A program made the translations under genes and the position numbers. This document shows, one piece after another, positions 34,765-42,405 of a stretch of DNA of 64,000 nucleotides. The notes beneath the pieces were generated by a model. The model had not been told where the DNA came from and ran no database searches. It saw only the letters and a list, made by a program, of their open reading frames with translations. This DNA comes from JAGOBP01 sp046328575 (GTDB lineage: Bacteria; Chloroflexota; Anaerolineae; Fen-1058): contig JAXLWI010000014.1 of the NCBI GenBank assembly GCA_046328575.1, positions 1-64,000 on the forward strand, given 5' to 3'. How positions within the stretch are numbered: position 1 is the stretch's first letter; every line of letters starts with the position of its first letter.

Positions 34765-35406
34765 ATGTCCACCAAGCCGATTCGCCGTCAAACCGATCGT
34801 TTCATGCCGCGCCTCGTCGTAAAGTCGGGAGCCGATACCGACACTGAGTATCCCATCCGTCACGACGGCCTGCTGATCGGCCGTCACGAACAGTGCGAAA
34901 TCGTCATTGCCAATCCACTGGTTTCGCGCCGTCACAGCCAGATTCTATTCGACGGCTCGTACTGCACCATCGAGGATCTGGGCAGCACCAACGGGACTTT
35001 CGTTAACGATCGGCGTTTGACAGCGCCGCATGTGCTGCGCAGCGGCGATCGCGTTCGCATTGCTGATGTATCGCTCGTCTTCTCCGATCCACAAGCGACG
35101 TTGACGGGCCTGAAGTGGCCGGTGTTGATGCTGGAACCGCCCAATCGCGTGTACGTCAATCGGCGCGCCGTTGAACTATCCGAGAAAGAGTTCGCGCTGC
35201 TCGATTATCTCTTTGACCACGCCGATCGCGTCTGCGGTCGGGCCGAACTGGCGCGCGCGATCTGGCCGGACTGGCACGGCGAAGTCTTCGATTATCAGAT
35301 CGAAAGTCTGGTGCGCCGCGTGCGACAAAAGATCGAAACCGCGCCCGACGAGCCGCGCTTCATCGTCACTGTGCGCGGCAAAGGTTACCAGTTGATCAAA
35401 TCATGA
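34765..35406 (+). CDS. FHA domain - winged-helix DNA-binding protein
   Basis: Residues about 20-110 form a forkhead-associated domain with the phosphothreonine-binding GRH, SRRHS and NGTFVNDR motifs. Residues about 125-212 form an OmpR-type winged helix (VELSEKEFALLDYLF, IESLVRRVRQKIE and FIVTVRGKGYQL). There is no receiver domain, so the regulator probably responds to Ser/Thr kinase signalling instead of a two-component phosphorelay. A TACAAT box lies near 34713. No kinase gene is in the window, and no target is evident. Confidence 0.9.
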   Translation: MSTKPIRRQTDRFMPRLVVKSGADTDTEYPIRHDGLLIGRHEQCEIVIANPLVSRRHSQILFDGSYCTIEDLGSTNGTFVNDRRLTAPHVLRSGDRVRIADVSLVFSDPQATLTGLKWPVLMLEPPNRVYVNRRAVELSEKEFALLDYLFDHADRVCGRAELARAIWPDWHGEVFDYQIESLVRRVRQKIETAPDEPRFIVTVRGKGYQLIKS

Positions 35407-35455
35407 TGCAAGCGGCAGGATTTGGCCGGTTGCATCTCGCATCTTGTTTCTGGCA

Positions 35456-36091
35456 CTATTGTTTTACAACCGCTACGGCCAACCACCCCTCGCCGCGCGG
35501 ATCGGGTTTGGCCACAATCGTTACCGTCTGACCAACTTGTGGTTTGGTGTTCGCATCCGGCAAATACTGCACCATCTCGTCGAGTCGGAACGAGGTCGTT
35601 TCACCCTGCTGCCCCACCACATCGATCTTGTCGGCGCTGGCGTTGGCGATCAGACCCACATAGTGCATGCGCTCCGGTTTCTGCGGCACCACCACCACCT
35701 TCGACGCAATGACCTGCCCGTTGACCTTCTGCGCCCACACCGCAACTTTATCGCCGACCTTCAGTTGATCGAGCGCCGATAAGCCTTGATCGAGCCCGGC
35801 TTTACCGTCGATAGTCAGCATCTGCATGCCCTCTTCGGTTTGAACGCTGAGGCTCTGACTGCCGACCGCTTGCAGCACGCCGACCACGCCGACTTGAACG
35901 GGTGCGGCATCCGGCGCGGTAACCGGCGCGGCCTCGATCGGTTTCGCAGCGTCCGATCGGGCTGGTTGCGCCACCGCGGCTAATTGCGGCACTACGGCTT
36001 GCACGCCACTGCTATTGCCGATACTGATCCCGAACACACCACCCGCCGCAAACACAATCGTCAAAGCGATCAACCACTTCACAATTTTCAT
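35456..36091 (-). CDS. Exported DUF5666-type protein
   Basis: The 211-residue product has a signal anchor at 4-26, an Ala/Pro-rich linker to about 70, and a beta-barrel region with the DUF5666 pattern: VGVVGVLQAVGSQSLSVQT, LDQLKVGDKVAVWA and GQVIASKVVVV. The domain resembles small OB-folds. Function unknown. The start 36091 is fixed by AGGAGG. A second protein with three such domains is encoded at 41405. Confidence 0.7.
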   Translation of the reverse strand: MKIVKWLIALTIVFAAGGVFGISIGNSSGVQAVVPQLAAVAQPARSDAAKPIEAAPVTAPDAAPVQVGVVGVLQAVGSQSLSVQTEEGMQMLTIDGKAGLDQGLSALDQLKVGDKVAVWAQKVNGQVIASKVVVVPQKPERMHYVGLIANASADKIDVVGQQGETTSFRLDEMVQYLPDANTKPQVGQTVTIVAKPDPRGEGWLAVAVVKQ

Positions 36092-36168
36092 CACTTGCCT
36101 CCTATGCAAGAAATCGATTTGATCTTACAACACTTGAATTAGAGCGTCGATAGCACGCGGGGACTACT

Positions 36169-36235
36169 AATGAGTAACAAGTAATGAGCAAAGTACCCAG
36201 CCAGTACTCATTACTTGTTGCTCGTTACTTATGGC
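36169..36235. repeat. Heptamer repeat hairpin downstream of the gene at 36229
   Basis: TAATGAGTAACAAGTAATGA and ACTCATTACTTGTTGCTCG form inverted arms of AGTAACA/AGTAATG units around a short centre; the right arm overlaps the last two codons of the leftward gene. Confidence 0.8.
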
Positions 36236-36819
36236 TGATAGAGGATGGTGAGGATGGCGTAGACTTGCTCGCCCGTCGTTTTGCTGGCGATGATTTCCAG
36301 CACGTTCGGACCGAGGTCAAGCGGGACGTTCAGTACGAAGCGACCATCGGCGCCGGCAATGGCGACGGCGTCGTTGGCACTGACCACTGCGCCGGGTGTG
36401 GTTTGTCCGCGTACTTGCAACGGCGTGGTATGCACAGTCTCGCCTTCGTGCGGCGAATCGATGGTGATCACAAACAGCGAGGAAGGCGTCGGCGTCGTCG
36501 GCACGGCCAGCGTCGGCGGAATGGCCGGGATGATGATCGTCGGGGGCGGCGGCGTGATTAGAAACACCGTCGGCTCGGCGCGCGTGGGCTGCGGCCCAGG
36601 CACGACGACCGTTACCGGCAGCGGCACAGGCGTTTGTGTGCTCGGCCCGTACGGCGAATAGACCGTCACGCTGATTTCAGGCGTTGTGTCATTGCTGGCT
36701 ATCGTTGCGATGCCAGGCACAGCCGTCTGCGCGATTTTCACGGCGCGCGACAACGTCCCGCTGGTGTACAGCAGGTACGCGATGACGGCGAGGAGGAGCA
36801 GGATCAACAGGTTCTTCAT
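36229..36819 (-). CDS. Membrane-anchored extracellular protein with Ig-like domain
   Basis: The 196-residue protein has an N-terminal anchor (MKNLLILLLLAVIAYLLYTS), a Pro/Thr-rich spacer at about 55-115, and a C-terminal domain of about 75 residues (ITIDSPHEGETVHTTPLQVR, GADGRFVLNVPLDLGPNVLE, IIASKTTGEQ) typical of bacterial Ig-like Big_9 or bacillopeptidase-type modules used for surface display. Role unknown. A TATAAT box is at 36861-36856 on the same strand. Confidence 0.7.
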   Translation of the reverse strand: MKNLLILLLLAVIAYLLYTSGTLSRAVKIAQTAVPGIATIASNDTTPEISVTVYSPYGPSTQTPVPLPVTVVVPGPQPTRAEPTVFLITPPPPTIIIPAIPPTLAVPTTPTPSSLFVITIDSPHEGETVHTTPLQVRGQTTPGAVVSANDAVAIAGADGRFVLNVPLDLGPNVLEIIASKTTGEQVYAILTILYQP

Positions 36820-36855
36820 AGTAATTCGTGTTGCGTGATGCGTATGACGCGAGTA

Positions 36856-36861
36856 ATTATA
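36856..36861 (-). promoter_or_regulatory. TATAAT box upstream of the gene ending at 36229
   Basis: Reading leftward, AGGTATAATTAC provides a perfect -10 box about 36 bases before the ATG at 36819. Confidence 0.4.
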
Positions 36862-36952
36862 CCTGTAATAAGCCGATCGTTGCGGCTCTATTCGCTGTAT
36901 CTTACCGCGTCAATTCGATACACACCAACTGACGCCCGATCGACAGCCTGAT

Positions 36953-37651
36953 TCATCGTCCAATTCTGCTAATAACAAACGCATACAAAAATACCGCACC
37001 CAAGATCAGGGCCAAACGGAAGACTCGCCACACCAGAAGATTGACCTGCGCGCGGCGAGTTGGAGGCGGGCCATAAGCGCGGCGTCTGATTTCATCGTAC
37101 AGGTTGGCATCATTGACGGTGATGGGCAAGAGGCGCGCTCTTAAGCGAGCCAGATTGAGCTCGCCAGTTTGTTCATCGTAAGGATAATAGTTGACTTCAA
37201 CCGGCCCTGCGATCGTGGATGCGGGCGTGGCCAACTTGACCAGACAAATCTGTTCATACTGAAGACTATCCAGGTCCACCTTGCCACTGCGCGTGCGAAT
37301 GAGTCGATCGGATTCTAAGTTAATGCTGTCGTACCAATCGGAAGAGCCCAGCCGAATGAGAGCACGCAGGCTGTCAAAGGCCAGCCACAAAAGTAGGGGG
37401 GCAACGAACAAGCCGCGTCGAATATCCGCGCCGCCTACCCATACAAGCAAGAAAAGTGAGGCCAAAAGGCGAAAGCGTAGGGCGCCCGGCATTTCAAACC
37501 TTACATCGAATTCTTTAACTGCCCAGGCAATTCCGCCCTGCCCCTGAGATACCGGAGACTCAACCGATTCGCTTGAATCGGCAGTAGTGGCGAAAGGCTC
37601 AGACCGATACTTACGATCTGAACTTTCTAGCGCGCCTGGATGAATAAACAC
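36953..37651 (-). CDS. Hypothetical membrane protein (232 residues)
   Basis: I do not recognise a family. The first 50 residues are polar and Ser-rich, two hydrophobic segments follow at about 58-95, a soluble beta-rich middle (about 100-195) contains DWYDSINLESDRLIRTRSGK and VEVNYYPYDEQTG, and the protein ends with one helix (LALILGAVFLYAFVISRI). Located 15 bases after the PBP gene on the same strand, it may be co-expressed with it, but no functional link is evident. Confidence 0.6.
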   Translation of the reverse strand: MFIHPGALESSDRKYRSEPFATTADSSESVESPVSQGQGGIAWAVKEFDVRFEMPGALRFRLLASLFLLVWVGGADIRRGLFVAPLLLWLAFDSLRALIRLGSSDWYDSINLESDRLIRTRSGKVDLDSLQYEQICLVKLATPASTIAGPVEVNYYPYDEQTGELNLARLRARLLPITVNDANLYDEIRRRAYGPPPTRRAQVNLLVWRVFRLALILGAVFLYAFVISRIGR

Positions 37652-37666
37652 ATCGGTCTCCGTTGG

Positions 37667-40150
37667 TTACTGCGTCACTTCGATCTGCACCGGCTGACTC
37701 TCGATGGTTTGCCCCTGCTCGTCGATCGCCACCGCTTTGATGCTATGTGCGCCAACCTTCAACACCCACCACGCCCGCGCTGGGCTGGTTGTAAACGTGC
37801 CGATGGCTTGATTATCGACATAGATCGTTAGGCGTTGAAAGCGTACGCCATCGGCCACTAGCGCCTGCACCGGAATCTGCTGATTCGCACCTGGCGTCTG
37901 CGGTGTTACGCGATAGATTGTGCCATTATCCGGCCGCGTAATCCTGACTGCCGCCTGACTGCTTGTAGCCGATTGATCATTTGTCATTGTTAATTGGTTA
38001 TTGGTCATTGCCACTTGTGGAATCCCATTATCCCGCGCCCATTCCCGCGCCTCGGCGGGCAGCATCAGAAAAACCTTCGTCTCGATGCGATCCTGTGGCG
38101 TATCGGCGGTGGCGGGCAAGCCCGTTACGACATCGACCTTGATCGGCTGGTAAAGATTATCGGGCTGCGTGGGCTGCGTTCCCGCGATAAACGTTTCGCG
38201 CTTCGTGTATGGACAATACGGCGTCGGCAGCAACCCCGAGGTCGCGCACACATCGACATCGATCAACCCAGCGGGGCGTGGAAAATCACGCTCGGAGCGT
38301 CCCTTCAGCGCCGCCTGCATGAAATCGTGCCAGATCGGTCCGGCGCCCGTCACGCCACTGACATGCTCCATCGGTTGATTGTCGGCGTTGCCCACCCAGA
38401 CACCTGTCACCAGATCGGGCGTGTAACCAATCGTCCAGTTGTCGCGCCAGTCGGTGGTCGTGCCGGTTTTCGCGGCCGCGGGCCGTGTCAAACGCAGCAC
38501 ACTATATTCGCCGAAGCCCGGCGCGCGTGCAGTATTATCACTTAAGATATCCGTGATGAGATAAGCCACGCGCGGATCGAGCACCAGCGCGTTGGTCTGC
38601 GGCGCGTTTTTGTAGAGCACTTCGCCTTTGGAGTTCGCCACTTCCAGCACCGCAATCGGATCAATCTTATAGCCGCCATTCGCAAAGGCGCTGTACGCGG
38701 CCACCATGTCGAGCAAGCGGACTTCGCCGCCGCCGAGCGTCAACGATAAGCCGTAACGATCGGGTTGACCGAACGTCGTAATGCCGAGTTTCCGCGCCAA
38801 CTCGATCGTCCTCGGCAGCCCGGCGTGCTGCAAGACCTTCACGGCCGGGATGTTATACGACGACGCCAACGCCGTGCGCGCTGAGACTGGCCCGTGAAAT
38901 TGTTGATCGTAATTTTTGGGTACATACGGATCGCCCTCTTTCGTCGGGAAAGACGACCGGACGTCGAGGATCATCGAGGCCGGCGTCATCGGATCGGGTG
39001 TCGTCGGATCGAAGGCCGCCGCATACGTGATCGGCTTGATGCTCGATCCCGGTTGCCGATGCGCGATGGCGGCGTTGACTGCGCCATCGATCTTTTGATT
39101 GAAGTAATCGGGGCTGCCCAGCATGACCAATATTTCACCCGATTGTGGATCCATGGCAACGACGGCCGCGTTGTTAACGTTCTTGCCCGGCTCGCCCGGC
39201 TTATCTTTACCCAACTCCGCGATCTGTCGCTGCGCGATGCTCTGTGCCTGCGTCTGCCAATCGAGGTTCAGCGTCGTCGTGACGATCAGCCCTCGCGTAT
39301 AAATCGCTTCGAGGCCATAGCGATCTTCAAGCCATTGCCGCACATACGCCACAAAGTGCGGTGCTTCGATCGGATAACTCGTCGACGCGAATTGCAGATT
39401 TTCCGATCGGGCCAGCGCGGCCTGATCGGCTTCGATGTAGCCTTGCTTCGTCATCAGATCAAGCACAGTCGCTTGCCGTTCTTTCGCCGCGTCGAGATTC
39501 GTCAACGGATCGTAGCGCGCCGATGATTGCGGCAATCCAGCCAACAGTGCGCATTCGGCCAAATCGAGTTGACCGACAGGTTTGCCAAAGTACGTCTGCG
39601 CCGCCGCCTCGATGCCGATGGCGAGATTGCCGTAATAGACTTCATTGAGATACAACGCCAGGATGTCGTCTTTGCTGAACGTTTGCGTGATGCGCCACGC
39701 CAGGATGCTTTCACGCAACTTGCGCGTGATGGTGCGTTGGGCGGCTTCTTCGGGCGATAGCAGCAGATTCTTGGCGAGTTGCTGCGTGATCGTGCTGCCC
39801 CCCGATAGGACTTCGCCGCCCTGCAAATTGATCCACACCGCACGCAAAATACCCACCACATCGACGCCGGGGTGGGTGTAATAATTGGCGTCTTCGGTAG
39901 CGATGGTGGCCTCGCGGCAGTACGTTGGGATGTCGCTTAACTTGACGGGCGTGTGCTGTCCCTTATGCGGATCGGCAATCACGTATAGCGTCCGCCCGTT
40001 CCGATCGAGAATCTTGGTTGAGGCCGCCGTCGTGCGTTGATACAGCTGATCAAGCGACGGCAGATCAACGAACAGCCACGCGTAGATCGCGGCTGCGCCA
40101 ATAGCGAGGAGCACTATTAGGCTGAAAAAGACTTTCTTGCGACGACTCAT
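37667..40150 (-). CDS. Class A penicillin-binding protein (PBP1A-like)
   Basis: The 827-residue protein has a short cytoplasmic N-terminus, one helix (about 7-28), a GT51 glycosyltransferase domain with catalytic Glu86 in IATEDANYYTHPG and the GGSTITQQLAKNL motif, and a transpeptidase domain with the active-site Ser369-Ser-Ile-Lys372 and KTGTTTDW. It polymerises and cross-links peptidoglycan. A C-terminal Ig-like domain (about 715-827) follows a linker that contains repeat-derived residues VAMTNNQLTMTNDQS, encoded by heptamer-like DNA at 37977-38014. The ATG at 40150 is the only good start. Confidence 0.92.
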   Translation of the reverse strand: MSRRKKVFFSLIVLLAIGAAAIYAWLFVDLPSLDQLYQRTTAASTKILDRNGRTLYVIADPHKGQHTPVKLSDIPTYCREATIATEDANYYTHPGVDVVGILRAVWINLQGGEVLSGGSTITQQLAKNLLLSPEEAAQRTITRKLRESILAWRITQTFSKDDILALYLNEVYYGNLAIGIEAAAQTYFGKPVGQLDLAECALLAGLPQSSARYDPLTNLDAAKERQATVLDLMTKQGYIEADQAALARSENLQFASTSYPIEAPHFVAYVRQWLEDRYGLEAIYTRGLIVTTTLNLDWQTQAQSIAQRQIAELGKDKPGEPGKNVNNAAVVAMDPQSGEILVMLGSPDYFNQKIDGAVNAAIAHRQPGSSIKPITYAAAFDPTTPDPMTPASMILDVRSSFPTKEGDPYVPKNYDQQFHGPVSARTALASSYNIPAVKVLQHAGLPRTIELARKLGITTFGQPDRYGLSLTLGGGEVRLLDMVAAYSAFANGGYKIDPIAVLEVANSKGEVLYKNAPQTNALVLDPRVAYLITDILSDNTARAPGFGEYSVLRLTRPAAAKTGTTTDWRDNWTIGYTPDLVTGVWVGNADNQPMEHVSGVTGAGPIWHDFMQAALKGRSERDFPRPAGLIDVDVCATSGLLPTPYCPYTKRETFIAGTQPTQPDNLYQPIKVDVVTGLPATADTPQDRIETKVFLMLPAEAREWARDNGIPQVAMTNNQLTMTNDQSATSSQAAVRITRPDNGTIYRVTPQTPGANQQIPVQALVADGVRFQRLTIYVDNQAIGTFTTSPARAWWVLKVGAHSIKAVAIDEQGQTIESQPVQIEVTQ
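37977..38014. repeat. Heptamer-type repeat inside the PBP coding sequence
   Basis: CATTTGTCATTGTTAATTGG followed by TTATTGGTCATTG iterates a seven-base TCATTGT/TAATTGG unit like intergenic arrays elsewhere in the window, but here it is read in frame as part of the linker. Confidence 0.7.
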
Positions 40151-40363
40151 GCTAATTTCATGCCAGACTGACAGGATGGTCTCTTGGTTTGTCTACTTGT
40201 TTCCCTTTTTACCCCAATTAGACGCTATTTCCAGCCCAAAAGTTGCCTCCATTGTAACGCTGCCTACCCTACGGTCAACCGACGGGGAACAGGCGTTTTG
40301 ATGGCTCAAGATGCCGCCTTGAGCAACCCAGTAATCCATGTCCGTCCGAGGTTGAGAAATAAA

Positions 40364-40392
40364 AACGAGGCCAGCCTGTTGCCGACCTCGTT
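40364..40392 (-). terminator. Terminator of the lipoprotein gene at 40408
   Basis: Reading leftward, AACGAGGTC pairs with GGCCTCGTT and is followed by TTTTTATTTC, 16 bases after the stop codon. Confidence 0.8.
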
Positions 40393-40407
40393 TGTTAGCA
40401 AAACTTT

Positions 40408-40779
40408 CTATTTCAACTGCGGCACGTCGTCGAGTGCGTCGCCAGAACTATTCGCATTGAACAACTGCTCCAACGTTTGCTCCAACGCCGCGCCCGATTG
40501 GCTTGACTTGGACGGCTCGGCGGGCGCAGTGGTTGGTGCGGGGGCTGTCGTCGCCGTTGGCGCTGGTGCAGAGGTAGGTGGCACGGCCGTCGGAGCCACA
40601 GTTGGTTGAGCAGGAATCGCTGTCGGTTGTGCTTTTTGCGGCGCGGCAGTGGCTTGTGGTGCAGTGGTTGGTGCTGAATTGGATTGTGATCGGGGTCCGC
40701 CACAGGCCGCCAACGCACCAACACAGATAAACCCAACAACCAGACTCTTCAACCAGTTCATGTGAGTAAGTGTGCGCAT
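40408..40779 (-). CDS. Small Ala/Pro/Thr-rich lipoprotein
   Basis: The protein has a lipoprotein signal (MNWLKSLVVGFICVGALAAC) and a long low-complexity linker of TAPQ, PTAVP and TTAPAP repeats, ending in a short acidic helix (GAALEQTLEQLFNANS). No catalytic domain is present, so it may space or anchor something at the membrane surface. ATG 40779 or 40761 could start it; 40761 gives the cleaner signal. It lies just downstream of the exported coiled-coil gene at 40804. Confidence 0.65.
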   Translation of the reverse strand: MRTLTHMNWLKSLVVGFICVGALAACGGPRSQSNSAPTTAPQATAAPQKAQPTAIPAQPTVAPTAVPPTSAPAPTATTAPAPTTAPAEPSKSSQSGAALEQTLEQLFNANSSGDALDDVPQLK

Positions 40780-40803
40780 GATAAGTGATCGCTCCGAATA
40801 ACC

Positions 40804-41316
40804 TTACTTGTTCGCCTGTAGATACGCACGCACGGCGGCTCGAAAATCGAGCGTGGCTTGCGTGATCGTCAAGTGGAATTGCCGCTCGGCCCGACCGGCG
40901 TCGACCAACGTCTTCAAAGCCTGCGCGGCGTTGGTGACTTTGCCGCTTGCATCAAAGCCGGCATGCGCGTCGAGTGCCTGCTTAGCGGTGTTGAAACTGG
41001 TTTGAGCCTGCGCCAAGCCATTCTGAAAAGCAGACAAGGCGGCTTGAAGTGCGGCTACATCTTTGCCCTCGGCTTGCAAATCGGCGAGCCACTGTTGGGC
41101 CTTCTCGACCGCCTGCTGTGAGAGCGTCAACCGTTCTTGCTGATTGTTGAGTACGATCTGTTCGCGCTTCAACAAGTTCTCCAGCGCCACGCCGCCTTGA
41201 TTCAATTCGGCGGCACTGGCGATCGTCACTGGCAGTGCCGCCCAGATCGCGGCCAGTGCGACACCCACAACCAAGACACTTACGATAACCGATCGCCCTA
41301 ACTTTCTGTTCTTCAT
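40804..41316 (-). CDS. Exported coiled-coil protein
   Basis: The 170-residue product has a signal peptide (MKNRKLGRSVIVSVLVVGVA to about residue 35) and a helical body rich in Gln, Ala and Leu heptads (REQIVLNNQQERLTLSQQAV; QAALSAFQNGLAQAQTSFNT). It resembles no catalytic family I know and may be a periplasm-like or surface chaperone or structural factor. It lies between the DUF5666 protein and a lipoprotein gene on the same strand. Confidence 0.65.
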   Translation of the reverse strand: MKNRKLGRSVIVSVLVVGVALAAIWAALPVTIASAAELNQGGVALENLLKREQIVLNNQQERLTLSQQAVEKAQQWLADLQAEGKDVAALQAALSAFQNGLAQAQTSFNTAKQALDAHAGFDASGKVTNAAQALKTLVDAGRAERQFHLTITQATLDFRAAVRAYLQANK

Positions 41317-41342
41317 GATCTTTCTTCCTCTCCCTGTGAACT

Positions 41343-41381
41343 ACACCCTCTTCAAGTCGCGATGCGATTTGAAGAGGGTGT
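41343..41381. terminator. Long imperfect hairpin after the DUF5666 gene
   Basis: ACACCCTCTTCAAGTCG and CGATTTGAAGAGGGTGT pair over 17 bases with one mismatch. There is no T tract on either side, so it may be a terminator assisted by other factors or an RNA processing structure. Confidence 0.55.
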
Positions 41382-41404
41382 GTTATCCACGTATCGAAAA
41401 TACT

Positions 41405-42250
41405 TTAACTCTGCGGCGCAGCGGGCTGCTTAGGTTGAGTGCTGGCCCGTTCGCCCTTGCCCGCAATAATGGTTTTCGCGTCCATCGAGCTGCCGTTGCT
41501 GCTGCGCACGCCGATGACCAAGACGTTTTCGCCAACGGTGAGATCCGACAGTTGAATCACCTGCCCGCCCTGCCCGTCGCGCTTCACGATGAAGGTACTG
41601 CTCGACACGTTCACTGTCAAATCGCGGCCAAAGCCGATGTTCAACGTGAGCGAGTTTGTATTCACCGCGCTGATTTTACCCAACGCGAAGGGGCCGGTTT
41701 TCTCGATCGGAGTACGGAAACCCACGCGGATCGCGGTCAGTGTATCGCCGTTCAGGTTGCCCGCCGCTTCGATCATATCGCCCACTTTGATGTCCGACAA
41801 CTGCGCGTTGGGCTTATCCTTCGACTGAAACTTGGTCTCAGTCGTCGTCGCCACGTTCAGCGCACTGCCGTCGAGTTTGGTGATCGCCAGCGTCGTGCCG
41901 TTGATGGCCGTTACCATACCACCCACACGCTCGGGCATGAGCAATACGTCGCGCGCCATTAATTGGCCGTTCTGCCACTGGCCGCGCGCCGTGATGTGAT
42001 CGCCAACCTGAATATCGGCCAGCGTCACGGTTGCATTGTCGCGCGCATGAAAGCGTGTCTGCGCATCCGTCACTACTTGCAACTGCGGCCCTTGCCCTTG
42101 CTCGATCGTCAGGGTGTTGCCATTCACGGCCTTCACTTGCCCGGTCACCACGTTCGGTCGATTGATTTCTGCAGGCGCGGCTGCCGCCGTCCCAACCGTC
42201 ACTACCAACACCGCTACCACTAACAGGCCTACCAACCATTTGGTCTTCAT
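41405..42250 (-). CDS. Exported protein with three DUF5666 domains
   Basis: From ATG 42250 (GGAGGGTAAAGTC site) the 281-residue product has a signal peptide ending near AAAAPAE and three successive DUF5666-like beta domains at about 32-100, 101-170 and 178-255, each with V-x-A-[IV]-N-[GT]-N/T-[ST]-L and D-[IL]-[KQT]-VG-[DE]. A basic, Pro-rich tail follows. Function of the domain is unknown. The open frame continues upstream to 42763 but that part is antisense to the SulP gene and lacks any protein-like pattern. Confidence 0.75.
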   Translation of the reverse strand: MKTKWLVGLLVVAVLVVTVGTAAAAPAEINRPNVVTGQVKAVNGNTLTIEQGQGPQLQVVTDAQTRFHARDNATVTLADIQVGDHITARGQWQNGQLMARDVLLMPERVGGMVTAINGTTLAITKLDGSALNVATTTETKFQSKDKPNAQLSDIKVGDMIEAAGNLNGDTLTAIRVGFRTPIEKTGPFALGKISAVNTNSLTLNIGFGRDLTVNVSSSTFIVKRDGQGGQVIQLSDLTVGENVLVIGVRSSNGSSMDAKTIIAGKGERASTQPKQPAAPQS

Positions 42251-42405
42251 GACTTTACCCTCCAGATTTGAGTTCTTCCTTCCAGCATCTTGAGGATATT
42301 GTCGTGCCGGCGCGTTGCGGGCACATGTGCCGATTGTAAACTTGCTGTAAAACTTGGCGTGTCGATAACAAGTAAAGCGGACTCCCACGCCCGCGGCCAA
42401 TTCGA

